A DNA stretch of 64,000 bases from Elymus sibiricus (Eukaryota > Streptophyta > Magnoliopsida > Poales > Poaceae): NCBI GenBank assembly GCA_039707655.1, contig CM077665.1, positions 308,388,486 to 308,452,485 of the forward strand, read 5' to 3'. Numbering within the stretch: the stretch's first letter is position 1; each line of letters starts with the position of its first letter. Both the position numbers and the translations under genes were made by a program. The notes under the pieces are model-generated. The model was not told the DNA's origin. It saw nothing but the letters and a program-made list of their open reading frames with translations, and did not search any database. Of the stretch, positions 54,287-64,000 are shown piece by piece.

Positions 54287-57130
54287 AAGGTCTTGCAGGT
54301 CGTGGTGTCGCCAACACACTACTTGTTCCAAGTATATCGGAACGGCCTGACGTTCCTGGCATGCACCCAAGTGGAGATGCCCCGTTGATGGCTATCGAGG
54401 TGTGCTCTTCATATTGCACTCTTTTGTCTTTAATTCAATGACATTTGATTCCTTAGAAGACACATACAACTATGTTGTAACTTCCCAAAGTTATCTGTCC
54501 CTGAAATAGCAGATAGCCTGTACCGCAGCTTTTAACTTTTGCTAACTTTGGGTGTGCTAATATGATTTTTCGCATCCAGTTTCTCTCTTGTGTGGCGAAT
54601 GTCTTGACAGATTACCTTGGAGATATAAATGAAGACACAATCAAGGATAACTTTGTAATTGTTTATCAGGTATCTTTTCTTACTCCTGTCACATTATAAC
54701 TGTGAAACTGGTATTACAGTGTCACTTTACTTCATCGTAGGATAATTTTCTTTGATAGATTATGAAAAAAACTAAGCTTTAAAGTTTGGAAAATAAGATA
54801 TCACACTAGAATTAGAAGTTCTACTATGGACAAATTGAATTGCATATAGAGAGCTACAAAGCTCGTGGAATTTCAATGCGTAGAACTATCTATTTGTTGG
54901 AAATTATTCGCTATATCTGTTAAGTTCATTCTGTTAAAGGAACATCAATCCAGGATGTCTATTGCATTTGAGACTTTAATCACAATCAGCAATTTTAATC
55001 GCTTGGTTGCTTGTGTTGTCCATGACTGGTAAAACTGGACTATTCATTTTAATGTAAGTTCTCTAAACAATATAATTCTTATATGAATCCAGATTCTAGA
55101 TGAAATGATGGACAATGGCTTTCCACTCACTACCGAGCCAAACATCTTAAAGGAGTTGGTTGCCCAACCAAATATGGTCGGCAAAATGCTGAACATTATG
55201 ACTGGTAAAAGTTCTACTATTGGTAACAAACTTCCGGATGCAACTGCTTCCTTTGTACCTTGGAGAACAACAATTGTCAAGGATGCAAGCAATGAAGTAT
55301 ATGTTAACATAGTTGAGGAACTAGATGCATGTGTGAACAGGTATTCCGACATTTCTCCTTTTAACCAATCTAGGTATAGTAAAGTTATTTCATGTGATCT
55401 ATGAATTTGGATTTTTTACACCCCTTTGATGCATGTGTGAACTCGTATTCTCAATTCGCACATTTAGATTTTGAAGTAATAGAAAATTCATCAAATATGT
55501 GACTGGCTTCTAGGACCTTAGGTCAACAGTGATGCACTGTTGAATTATCTGCAGGAAACTATGACTAGACTTCGGTATATCCAAAGTACCAACTAGTGAA
55601 TATTTTATATTGTGTTCCAAATCTGCCATTAAATATGATATGTGTTACTACCTTCGTATCACGAAAACATGACATTGGAGGTTTTTTCAGAAAGCACACG
55701 AAAAGATGACGTTGGGGGATTTTAGGCATTCCATGGCTAGGTTTGTCCTTGTGTTATTGATGCTCCCAAAAAATGCAAGCGACAGAATTTGATCCTTGTA
55801 CTTGTATGTCACCGTATCGGTCAATATGTGAAACCGCATCTATATTAAGTAGGAGCAAGATGGTGAACAAGCATGGCAGTTAACACCGCCTTGGTATCCG
55901 AATTGTTGTCTGAAACGTCAACTATTCGTGATATGGAAGGAGTACTAAATTTTGAACAAAAGGCCAAAATTAATACAGTAGGCGAAGTGGTGGTTAGCAA
56001 TGTAGAAGTTCCTTTTTCTTTTGTGATGACTGATGAGAAGATCCAGCTACCCAACTTTGTTATCTTTTGACATCCACAGATCTGAAAGAATATTTCTTAT
56101 GTTTGGCATCTTTACTGGTTGATTTTATTTGCAGAGAAGGGGTTCTAGTGAAATGTGAGGCATGTGGTGTAATTGAAGTGAATTCCAGTCTTCCAGGATT
56201 ACCAGAATTGACCTTGTCATTTGCTAATCCCACCCTTATCAATGATGTGAGGTTCCACCCCTGTGTCAGATTCAGACCTTGGGAGTCCAATCAGATCCTA
56301 TCATTTGTTCCTCCTGATGGGCAGTTCAAGCTTATGAGTTATAGGTGCATAAATATCTACTTCTAAATCTTACTATTGCTCCTATGTTTTTCCCATCTTA
56401 GGCTGTCTGTTATATGTTCTCATCGTTTGATCATAAATAATCAGGGTTAAGAAACTGAAGACCACACCAATTTATGTGAAGCCACGGTTATCATCTGATT
56501 CTGGGAATTGCCGTGTCAATGTGATGGTGGGGATACGGAATGATCCTGGAAAACCTATTGATTCTATAACAGTGCAGTTTCAGTTGCCTCCCCTGATTGC
56601 TTCTGCTGATTTGACCACAAACCATGGTACAGTCGACATCCTTGCTGATCAGGTCAGTACATTGTTTGCCATCGCTTCTGTAACTTCACCTGTGCCATTT
56701 TTCGTCATCATGCGTCAAGCTACGACCTAATAAAGGAAGCTCGGAACTAGAAAAACCTAAACGATGTGCTGGTGAATCAATCATCATACACTATTATTAA
56801 TATGATGTTTGGAATTTTCTAAACTTTAGAACACTACATATACCTCAAAATGTCTGTCTAATAGCATTTTATTTATTTATGCAGACATGTGTTTGGACAA
56901 TTGGGCATATTCCTAAAGATAAAGCACCATCCCTCTCTGGAAATCTACGTCTGGAGGAAGGACTCGCTCATTTGCATGCATTTCCAACGTTTCAGGTGAA
57001 ATTCAGGATTATGGGGGTAGCACTGTCTGGGCTTCAAATTGATAAACTGGAAGTGAAAAATACACCAAGCGCACCATACAAAGGTTTTCGAGCCCAGACT
57101 CAAGCTGGAAGGTATGAGGTCAGGTCCTAG
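54287..57130 (+). pseudogene. AP3M: AP-3 complex subunit mu gene, first exon lost and one frameshift
   Basis: Exons and splice sites are clear: 54,287-54,399, 54,580-54,669, 55,093-55,340, 56,135-56,344, 56,445-56,652 and 56,885-57,130 (TAG). They encode the plant AP-3 mu order: KVLQVVVSPTHYLFQVYRNG, VLTDYLGDINEDTIKDNF, GFPLTTEPNILKELVAQP, NEVYVNIVEELDACVNR, then the mu homology domain (LSFANPTLINDVRFHPCVRF; LMSYRVKKLKTTPIYVKP; GRYEVRS). AP-3 mu recognises Tyr-based cargo signals for traffic to the vacuole. The first about 45 residues are absent. At about 54,380 a C is missing in the run after gagatg, so VEMP is followed by an early stop. The later exons are open, so the damage looks recent. 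The Angela element ends 83 bp upstream. Confidence 0.85.
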
Positions 57131-58022
57131 GACTTCAAATTTTGCTCCGTGATTCAACATGGTGCCATAGCCCAGAACCGTGGGACTATCAAGGTATTCT
57201 TGTCTATCCATGGCCAGCATGGGTCTGTATGATGTTCAGGCTTGTAGACCTGGATCCATTTTTTCATGGTTGTTGCGAAAGCAACATAATCCTGCGTTCT
57301 GCTTGCAAAGGCGAAGACTGCTGAATGTGTAGATCCTTAGCGGCTGTTACATCAAGGTTTTGATTTCTACTGTACGGTCATGATCACCGCTGAATTCACA
57401 TAGGCTAGAACTCAATTATTCTGCATATGCTCAGTCATGCCTGACTACCTACGGTTAGAAAACGCGGTGGTGTTTCCTTGTCAGGGTCACAGCTATTTGT
57501 GTGAAGTTGTAATTCGAGAACAGTTGTACAGAAAAATTAGTGTTGTCTGTATATATTTTCTTTAATTAAAGATAGATCCACTGGTTGTCTGATTGTGGTT
57601 GGTTTCCTGAAGGAAAGCCTTCCTATGCTGGTCAACATCTGAACTGAAAATCCGAACGAGTATGCTGAATAATGCAGTTTACATGACGGATACATGGCGT
57701 CAACTCTTAAGTAGCAGGCCGATGTACAAGAACTGGGTGGTAAAACAAACTATATGGCAATTGAACTAAAAGTGTTTCGGAAAGTTAATTTTTTCAGCAG
57801 TAATCCATCCAGGTCTCACGAGCCGGAGTCCGTGACGGAGAAAACAGAACGACGAAAAAATAGGCGGAAAATTTGCCTCTTTAGTATTAGAGAAGATAGT
57901 AAAAAAAATAAAAAAAATAGTATTAGAGAAGATAGATTTATTTATCGGTTAATCTAACAAGGGGACGTGCCCCACAAAGTAATTCCATCCGGCGCTTCCC
58001 GGTATTGGAGAGGGACCAAATC
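57131..58022 (+). other. 3' flank of the AP-3 mu copy
   Basis: It probably includes the gene's 3' untranslated region to about 57,560 (attaaagatag near 57,563). After that there is AT-rich DNA with no gene. Confidence 0.5.
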
Positions 58023-58817
58023 ATGTATGCATGCACGGAATCTTTCCTTAATCCGAAACTTCAAAATAAATTATCTCTTAAACCGTTAATCCAAATGACG
58101 ATCCGTTTTCACCGTTGGGTTTGTCTCGATGAGTACTTTAAAACAAGATCCCATCTTAATATGTTTTGACAAACTTTTTTTTTCGTAGTCAGTTGCCAGG
58201 CTATAATACTGTAGTTACCATATTAGTGATTAACAATTACCATCCAAATAATACATAGTAACCAGATAAATTTTAGATGTTTTTTATCATAACCATGATG
58301 TACATGTCCATATTGTTTCACGAACCTTTTTTGAGTCGCCAGTTACCAGGTTATAACATTGTAGTTACCATATTAATAGTTAATAGTTACCATCTAAACA
58401 ACACACAGTTACCAGATTATTTTCACATGTTTATTTGTCATAGCGATGATCTACAAGTCAGTAGTGAGTATTCGATCCACTCTGAGCACCAAAAATACGT
58501 GATTAGTATCAGAAAAGGCTTACATTGGTAAGTAGCAAAGTGAAAAAAAATCTGGCAACCATTTGATTTTAACCTGGTAAGCAACTTGACTATACCTAGT
58601 GACCAAGTGGTGACCAAGTGATTGTAATCTGGCAACTAGTGTTGGAAAAAAAAGTTATCAGAACATATCAACATGGGATCTAGTTTCGAACATCTCGTCG
58701 CGAAAAAGCTAACCGTGAAAACGGATCTGAATTTCGACATACGGTTAAAGAGATAAAACATTTTAAAGTTCGGAAATCAAAAGAAATCCCACGTGGCAGG
58801 TACTGCATGCATGGAGT
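58023..58817. mobile_element. Foldback (MITE or MULE-like) element, about 0.8 kb
   Basis: The left arm (about 58,023-58,165) and right arm (about 58,660-58,817) are inverted copies at roughly 75% by eye: atgcatgca, ccgaaactt, atctctt.aaccgt, gatccgttttcac, gacgagat and gatcccat in order. The middle holds two tandem copies (about 58,190-58,330 and 58,331-58,460) of a segment with agttaccatatta and ttaccatc. No coding region is present. Long imperfect arms suit a Mutator-type MITE. The target duplication was not identified. Confidence 0.6.
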
Positions 58818-59077
58818 ATTTAACCAAAAACTACCACATTTCATGAAAACGTGTCCAGAAACTATTACTTTACAAATTTATGCCAAAAACTACCATTTTT
58901 TTACTAACTCGTAGCAAAAAACTACCACTTTCGGAAAATGACCAGTTTAGAAGATTTAAACACGTTTATGACAAGTGGGGCCCACCGTCAGGGCTGACGT
59001 GGCAAGTCAACAAGCGCACGAGATGACGGTGAGCACGCCCGGCGGCCAACATGCGGCCGTGACCCGCACACCCGGCG
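58818..59077. other. Short spacer with aaaactacca repeats
   Basis: The phrase aaaaactaccac/at occurs three times at about 45-60 bp spacing (58,828-58,935), a loose tandem repeat. No gene is seen before the LTR start at 59,078. Confidence 0.4.
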
Positions 59078-59853
59078 TGTCGGGGGGATTACCCCCGGGT
59101 AGGCCCAAGACGGCGAAACGACACTTCAAAACTTCGGGGCGGCCAACGCCTCTCTGTCCGGCTGCTCCGGCCGGCCCGCCACCCGGCTGCTCCAGCCGGC
59201 TCCCCGTCCGACTGCTCCAGCTAGCCTGCTGCGCGGAGTCAACCGCAGCATCACATCCGACGCGACGCGGACAAGACAGCCATACCATGGACACTATTGC
59301 TGATAAAGCAAACACTATAGCGCGTCACCTCACTGCGCCCCAATAGTGCAGCACTATGCATGCATCATGCGTCACTTCGGATGACATCCCAATAGGGTAG
59401 TGGGTGTGTGGGCCACCCCTTGTCCCTGGGCACTAGTATATAAAGTGACCCAGGGGAGGCCTCACACGGAGGGGCTCCTCAGCCACGCACTCACACACAC
59501 ATCCCTCCACTCAGGCTCTCACAGCCACACACTCACGGGAGCTCCTCCCATCCTCTCTCTCTCACTCATTCATGCCCACGCATGCATGCATGTGAGGCAA
59601 GGAAGGGAGCCGGCGGCTCCCTCTCCCTCCTCTAATACAGCTCCAGGAGCAACCATGTACCAGATATACCACATATATACAGACATGCAGGAGTAGGGGT
59701 ATTATCTCTCCGGAGAGCCCCGAACCTGGGTAAACCACCGCGTGCTATTCGCATACCCGTCCCGGATCCTCCACGGCAGCCTTGCTCTCACCTCTTAAGC
59801 CATCCCATGGCATCTGCCGTCCTCGCGGCACCCCCTGTGAGAAAACGACGACA
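59078..59853 (+). repeat. LTR of a plus-strand Gypsy-type element
   Basis: It starts TGTCGGGGGGATTACCCCC and ends GAAAACGACGACA (TGTCG/CGACA inverted ends), 776 bp. A TATA box tatataaag lies at 59,437-59,445 with a leader rich in cacacact repeats. The matching second LTR is not in the window. Confidence 0.65.
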
Positions 59854-59873
59854 GTTGGCGCCCACCGTGGGGC
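59854..59873 (+). other. Primer binding site after the LTR
   Basis: gttggcgcccaccgtggggc directly follows the LTR end, a form seen in many grass Gypsy elements. It fixes the LTR's orientation as plus. Confidence 0.6.
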
Positions 59874-62340
59874 AAGCTGCTGCTGGTTCCGCGGTCCGGG
59901 CGGGACCATCTTCGTGACCATCGCCGTGGCGTCGCCGTCGCCTCTCCGGCCGCGCTCGAGGGCTCGACATCAACTCGCCCCCGGGGCGGCCGCGCGAGGC
60001 GGCGTGCCTTCGTCGTCGGCCTCGCCATCTTCGCCAGCTCCGCCGTGGCGTCGTCGTCGCCTCTCCGGCCGCGCTCGAGGGCTCGACATCAACTCGCCCC
60101 CGGGGCGGCCGCGCGAGGCGACGCGCCTTCGTCGTCGGCCTCGCCATCCTCGCCAGCTCCGCCGTGGCGTCGCCGTCGCCCCTCCGGCCGCGCTCGAGGG
60201 CTCGACATCAACTCGCCCCCGAGGCGACCGTGCGATACGCCGTGCCTTCGCCATCGGCCCCGACACCGCCCGTGTAGGGCTCGCTGCTGTTGGAATCGCC
60301 TTCCGGGCGGGACCCTCATCGTCCCCTCCACCGCGACGGCGCCGTCTCTCCGCCTGCATTCGCCCCCGGGGCTACACGCCCCGCGCTGCGTCTCGCTCCG
60401 GCGCGGTCGTCCGCGCGCCTCCACGGTCGTTCCGGTCGCGCGCCCGCGGCCGGTCTCGCTCCGGCGCGGCCGTCCGCGCGCCTCCACGGTCGTTCCGGTC
60501 GCGCGCCCGCGGCCCCTCTCCGTCGCTACCATCTCTCCAGCAGCGTTCGGAGGCTCGACATCAGCAATGCCCCCGACGCGCACATACATGGCTAGTTGCT
60601 TCGGCGGACGTATGCATATGTGAGACCTGGTTTAGTGCATGCATGCGCGTACTAACCAGACACACATACACTCATACGCATCCCAGATACTGCCCAGATA
60701 CTACCCACGCCATGCCAAAACACCAACGTGATTTACGGCTAAAGCATACACAGCGCCGGCCGACTGCCGCCATGGCTGGCTGGCCTAGGCCGCATGCACG
60801 CCCGCGCGTCGCCTCGCCCCGTCCGCACGGCTCGCCTCCGCTCGCCGCCGCGCTCGCGCCGCTCCGCCTCCGCGCTGCTCCGCCTCGTTGCTGCGCGTCC
60901 GCGCCCCAGGCACCTCCGCTCTCGTGCGTCGCCGCGACGGTCCGTCCAGCCTCCTCCGCGGCTCCGCGCGTCCGCGTCGCCCTGTTCCCCCGCGTCGCCG
61001 CAGCTACGGGTCGCCGGCGCCGCCCCGTCCTCCGCGCGCGTCGGCTGCGACCGGCTCCAGCCGAGCATCCTCCGCTCCTCCGCTCCGTCACCACGCGCGC
61101 TCGCCCGCTCCCGTCGCTGTCCGGCTGCGCCCCGTCCGCCGGCCGACCGTCGCGGTCCGGCTGCGCCCCGCGCGCTCGCCCGCTCCCGTCGCTGTCCGGC
61201 TGCGCCCCGGCCGCCTGCCGACCGTCGCGGTCCGGCTGCGCCCCGTCCGCCTGCCGGCCGTCGCGATCCGGCTGCGCCCCGGCCGCCTGCCGGCCGTCGC
61301 TGTCCGGCTCCATTCCGCCCGGCTCCGCCGTCTCGCCCGCGGCTGCGCCCCCGCGCGCCGGGCCCCGTCCACCTCCTGGCCGGCAGCGGCTCCACCTCGC
61401 GCCGCCTGCCCCGCCGCATGCCGCGCCCGGCCCGAGCTCCGCCACGCCCGCCGGCTCGGCCGCCTGCGTCGTGGCGCCGCGCTACGCCTGAGGCGGCTCC
61501 CCGCGTACGCCCCACCCGGCTCCGCGCCTCGCCCTGTCGGCCTCGCCTCCGCCCGCGCTTCTCCGCCCCCGCGCGCACTGGCCCCGCGCGGGCCGGCCTG
61601 CCTGCCGGCGCCCAGCCCGCGCCGGCTGCGCCGCGCTCGGCCTCCCACGCCGCCCTGTCGGCCCACCGCGTCGCCTCCGGCCGCCTCCCCGGGCCGGCGC
61701 CGCGCCTTCGACCGCTGCGCTTCCCCGCGCGCTCACCAGCCAGGCCGCCTGCCGCCTCGAACGGCTCCTCCGGCCGACTCCGGCTCGTCGCCGGCTCGCC
61801 CCCGCCTCCTGGCCGGCCACTCGCCGGCTCGGCCGGCTCCTCCTGCACACCCCGAGCGGCCGGCTCCCCCTGCGCGCCCCGGCTGTCCACGCAGGATTGG
61901 AAGGGAGATGGGGGCCGGCTGGTAAACAAGAGCTGGGGCCGGATGCTCAAAAAAAAAAAAAAGTCCGTCTGCACACAGCCGGCAAAGGTGGAAAAGAAGA
62001 AAAGAAAAAGGCTGCCCGACGCCTCCGTCCGCCCGCGACGCCACCGACGGTCATGCCCGCCTCGACGCCTGGCCGGCTGTGCCAGGCCGGCTCGGCCGCG
62101 TCCCGTTGCGCCGCCTGGCCGGTCGGGCCCGTCCGGCTGGACCCCCCTTCGAGCACCCAGAGGCTCGAAGGCTACACCCAGAGGCTCGAAGGCTACAACC
62201 CCAATATGTCGGCTGCATTGCAGGATACGACTGCTGGTCATATGAATTTCTCTGCCATCGCTCATGACCACCAGGTCCAAAAGGAGTCCTAGGACACTTA
62301 ATGCCTCCAAACCGATTAAACACATTCTTGGCCTTGCGTG
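59874..62340. other. Very GC-rich internal region with tandem repeats
   Basis: This 2.4-kb stretch is far richer in G+C than its surroundings. A 119-bp unit with ctctccggccgcgctcgagg is present three times (59,941, 60,060, 60,179), a 63-bp unit twice (60,391, 60,454), and a roughly 33-bp gtccggctgcgccccg unit several times at 61,110-61,320. Long frames are open in most phases on both strands and give only Ala/Arg/Pro/Gly-rich products, as expected from composition. It may be the leader of the plus-strand element and the end of the minus-strand one. I call no gene. Confidence 0.5.
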
Positions 62341-62363
62341 AAGTATATTTTTCCAACAACATG

Positions 62364-63988
62364 CTAACTGTCGGCTTTATTCTTGGAGCTTGTGTATTTT
62401 TGCCATGGACTTTCCACAGCCCTACTTCTGAATTTTTTTGCTTTGATCATCCTCGGCGCAGCCTTAGCATCAACGACAATATTTTTTCCTTGAGTAGATT
62501 CGGTCTGATCCGACCGAATAAGCACTTTCTTCTTTTCAAATTCGATCGCGTTGATAGGAAAAGGATCACCGTCAACCTTCATTTTAGTGGTTTTTGTAAA
62601 TGTCAATCGTCCGTCATTAATGGCCGATTGCACCTGTCGACGAAACACAATGCATTCATTAGTAGAATGAGAAAAAGAATTGTGCCACTTGCAATAATCT
62701 CTACTAGCCAATTCTTCTTGAGGTGGAATTACATGACCTTCTCTCATTCCAATTAAGTTACTTTCCAGTAACACATCAAAAATCATACCACACTTACTAA
62801 CATCAAAAGTATACTTCATTTCCTCTCTTTTAGCAGGTGTATGTTTCAAAGGAGAACAAGCAAAAGGTTTTGACTTTGGTGCTTGAACCCATTCGGCTGC
62901 ATATATATTAACGTCATCCGCATTAGCCGAATAACTATCATCATCTGAAGCATTAACCATATGAATATCCTCCTCTTTACTCTTATTATCTTTAAACCGG
63001 CTATACTGTTTAATTTCCTTAGCCCGGTTTTCTTGCGCCAAAGCCTTCTGCAAAACTTGATTAATATCTAAAAATTCTTGCCCTTCTAATTTATCTTTAG
63101 TATGAGCGAGCAAACCCGAAAAGGCAAGATTGGCCAAATCCCTTTCGGCTATGGTCAAACTAAAACATCGGTTTTTTATATATGTAAATCTCTTAATATA
63201 ATCATAAACATCCTCATTATACTTCTGCCTAACCATTTTTAAATGTGAAAGCCGAAGTTCAGTTTCACCGCCATAAAAATACTCATGAAATTTTTGCTCT
63301 AATTGTGCCCATGTTGAAATAGAATTAGGAGCAAGCGATGTAAACCAAGTGAATGCAGTACTGGATAAAGACAAAGGGAACAATTTCACTCTATAAACAT
63401 CCGATGTTCCAACTTCACTACATTGTGCTAAAAATTGTCATATATGCTCAAAAGTTGTTTTACCATCCTCCCCTATAAACTTGACAAAATCTGGAATTTT
63501 AAACCACGAGGATACGGTGTCGAGTCGAAATAATCAGGGTATGGTTTTTGATATGCACGAACTTTACCCTTAGGTACTAAACCAAATTCTCTAAGAATAC
63601 TAGCAAGCTGATCCTTATAACTATCCTTGGGCTGTAGAGAACATGTTTGTGCAGAAGATGGTACCCAAGCACGTGGTGCAAACTCCGGCAAGGAAATTTG
63701 AGCATGCGACGTTTGCAACGGAGACCCACTAAAATATGTATCGTGTACCGGCCCGTACGGAACCTCGGTACCGGCATGCGGCAAAGGTGTCGTATTGTAT
63801 GCTATCGTCTGATAACTAGGTTGCTGCAAATCAGAATTAAAACCTGCACTTCGGTTATTGCTGTTGTAATTTTGTGGAGCCGAAGTTGAGATAATAGGAG
63901 GAGCAGCACTGGAAACAAAATTATTGACCGAACTGGTAGGATAGTTCCGGCCATCGTGATTATTATTTAAAGTGAAGTGATGCTGCAT
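62364..63988 (-). pseudogene. Gypsy gag gene, minus strand, frameshift and stop, runs off the window
   Basis: The main part (63,389-62,364) is a Retrotrans_gag domain (PF03732): VKLFPLSLSSTAFTWFTSL, STWAQLEQKFHEYFYGGE, RLSHLKMVRQKYNEDVYDYI and RDLANLAFSGLL. It is followed by a zinc-knuckle-like CKWHNSFSHSTNEC with a CX2HX4HX4C pattern. Upstream, the domain start (DFVKFIGEDGKTTFEHI) ends in TGA at about 63,439-63,441, and a 1-bp shift near 63,500 separates it from the Gln/Ser/Pro-rich N-terminal region (63,988-63,500). The gene reads towards lower coordinates and protease or pol does not follow before the GC-rich block, so the element is truncated. Confidence 0.75.
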
Positions 63989-64000
63989 ACCATTAGCCGA

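Noticed and set aside
59782..62325. Very long open frames on both strands (up to about 570 codons) in the GC-rich block
   Set aside because: They overlap in most phases, contain only Ala/Arg/Pro/Gly-rich low-complexity sequence and contain tandem DNA repeats. High GC removes stop codons by chance.

Overview
The window is plant nuclear DNA of the kind found in large grass genomes, most likely Triticeae (wheat, Aegilops or barley relatives). The evidence is density and type of transposable elements: CACTA elements with CACTA termini and 3-bp target duplications, Copia and Gypsy LTR retrotransposons with TG...CA ends, tRNA-type primer sites and 5-bp duplications, and several levels of nesting. 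Family names (Angela, Fatima, Sabrina) are recalled by eye and were not checked against a database. No rRNA, tRNA, CRISPR or prokaryotic feature was seen.

Layout. 1-1.74 kb: purine-rich, diverged repeats. 2.0-9.16 kb: right part of a CACTA element with a decayed En/Spm-type gene. 9.34-20.69 kb: a second, structurally complete-looking CACTA element (imperfect terminal inverted repeats, TAT duplication) with no visible transposase. It carries a B3-domain gene, two alanine-rich coiled-coil-like genes, a 3'-5' exonuclease-fold gene with lost catalytic residues, and a 503-bp tandem array. 20.7-25.2 kb: a small low-copy island with a minisatellite-bearing broken gene, a 3'-5' exonuclease gene with an intact DEDDy motif set, and a truncated F-box gene. 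25.2-44.07 kb: a nested stack. A minus-strand Gypsy element is interrupted by a PF04195-type element, which is itself interrupted by a non-autonomous LTR element. 44.07-47.73 kb: a fragment of a second copy of the exonuclease-carrying CACTA, split by a 2.9-kb solo LTR. 47.73-54.20 kb: a 5'-truncated Angela-like Copia element. 54.29-57.13 kb: a 5'-truncated copy of the AP-3 adaptor mu subunit gene with one frameshift. 58.0-58.8 kb: a foldback element. 59.08-62.3 kb: LTR, primer site and a very GC-rich leader. 62.36-64 kb: a minus-strand Gypsy gag with a frameshift and a stop.

How the parts relate. Only the DEDDy exonuclease gene (23.0-23.7 kb) looks close to a working host gene, and its start is uncertain. 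The catalytically altered relative inside the CACTA element lies about 3 kb away, and a third remnant sits in the other CACTA fragment. One large deletion with its junction near 47,731 would explain at once why the second CACTA, the minus-strand Gypsy, the Angela element and the AP-3 mu gene each lack one end. Premature stops in several elements are mostly TAG where glutamine is expected, which fits deamination of CHG-methylated cytosine in silenced chromatin.
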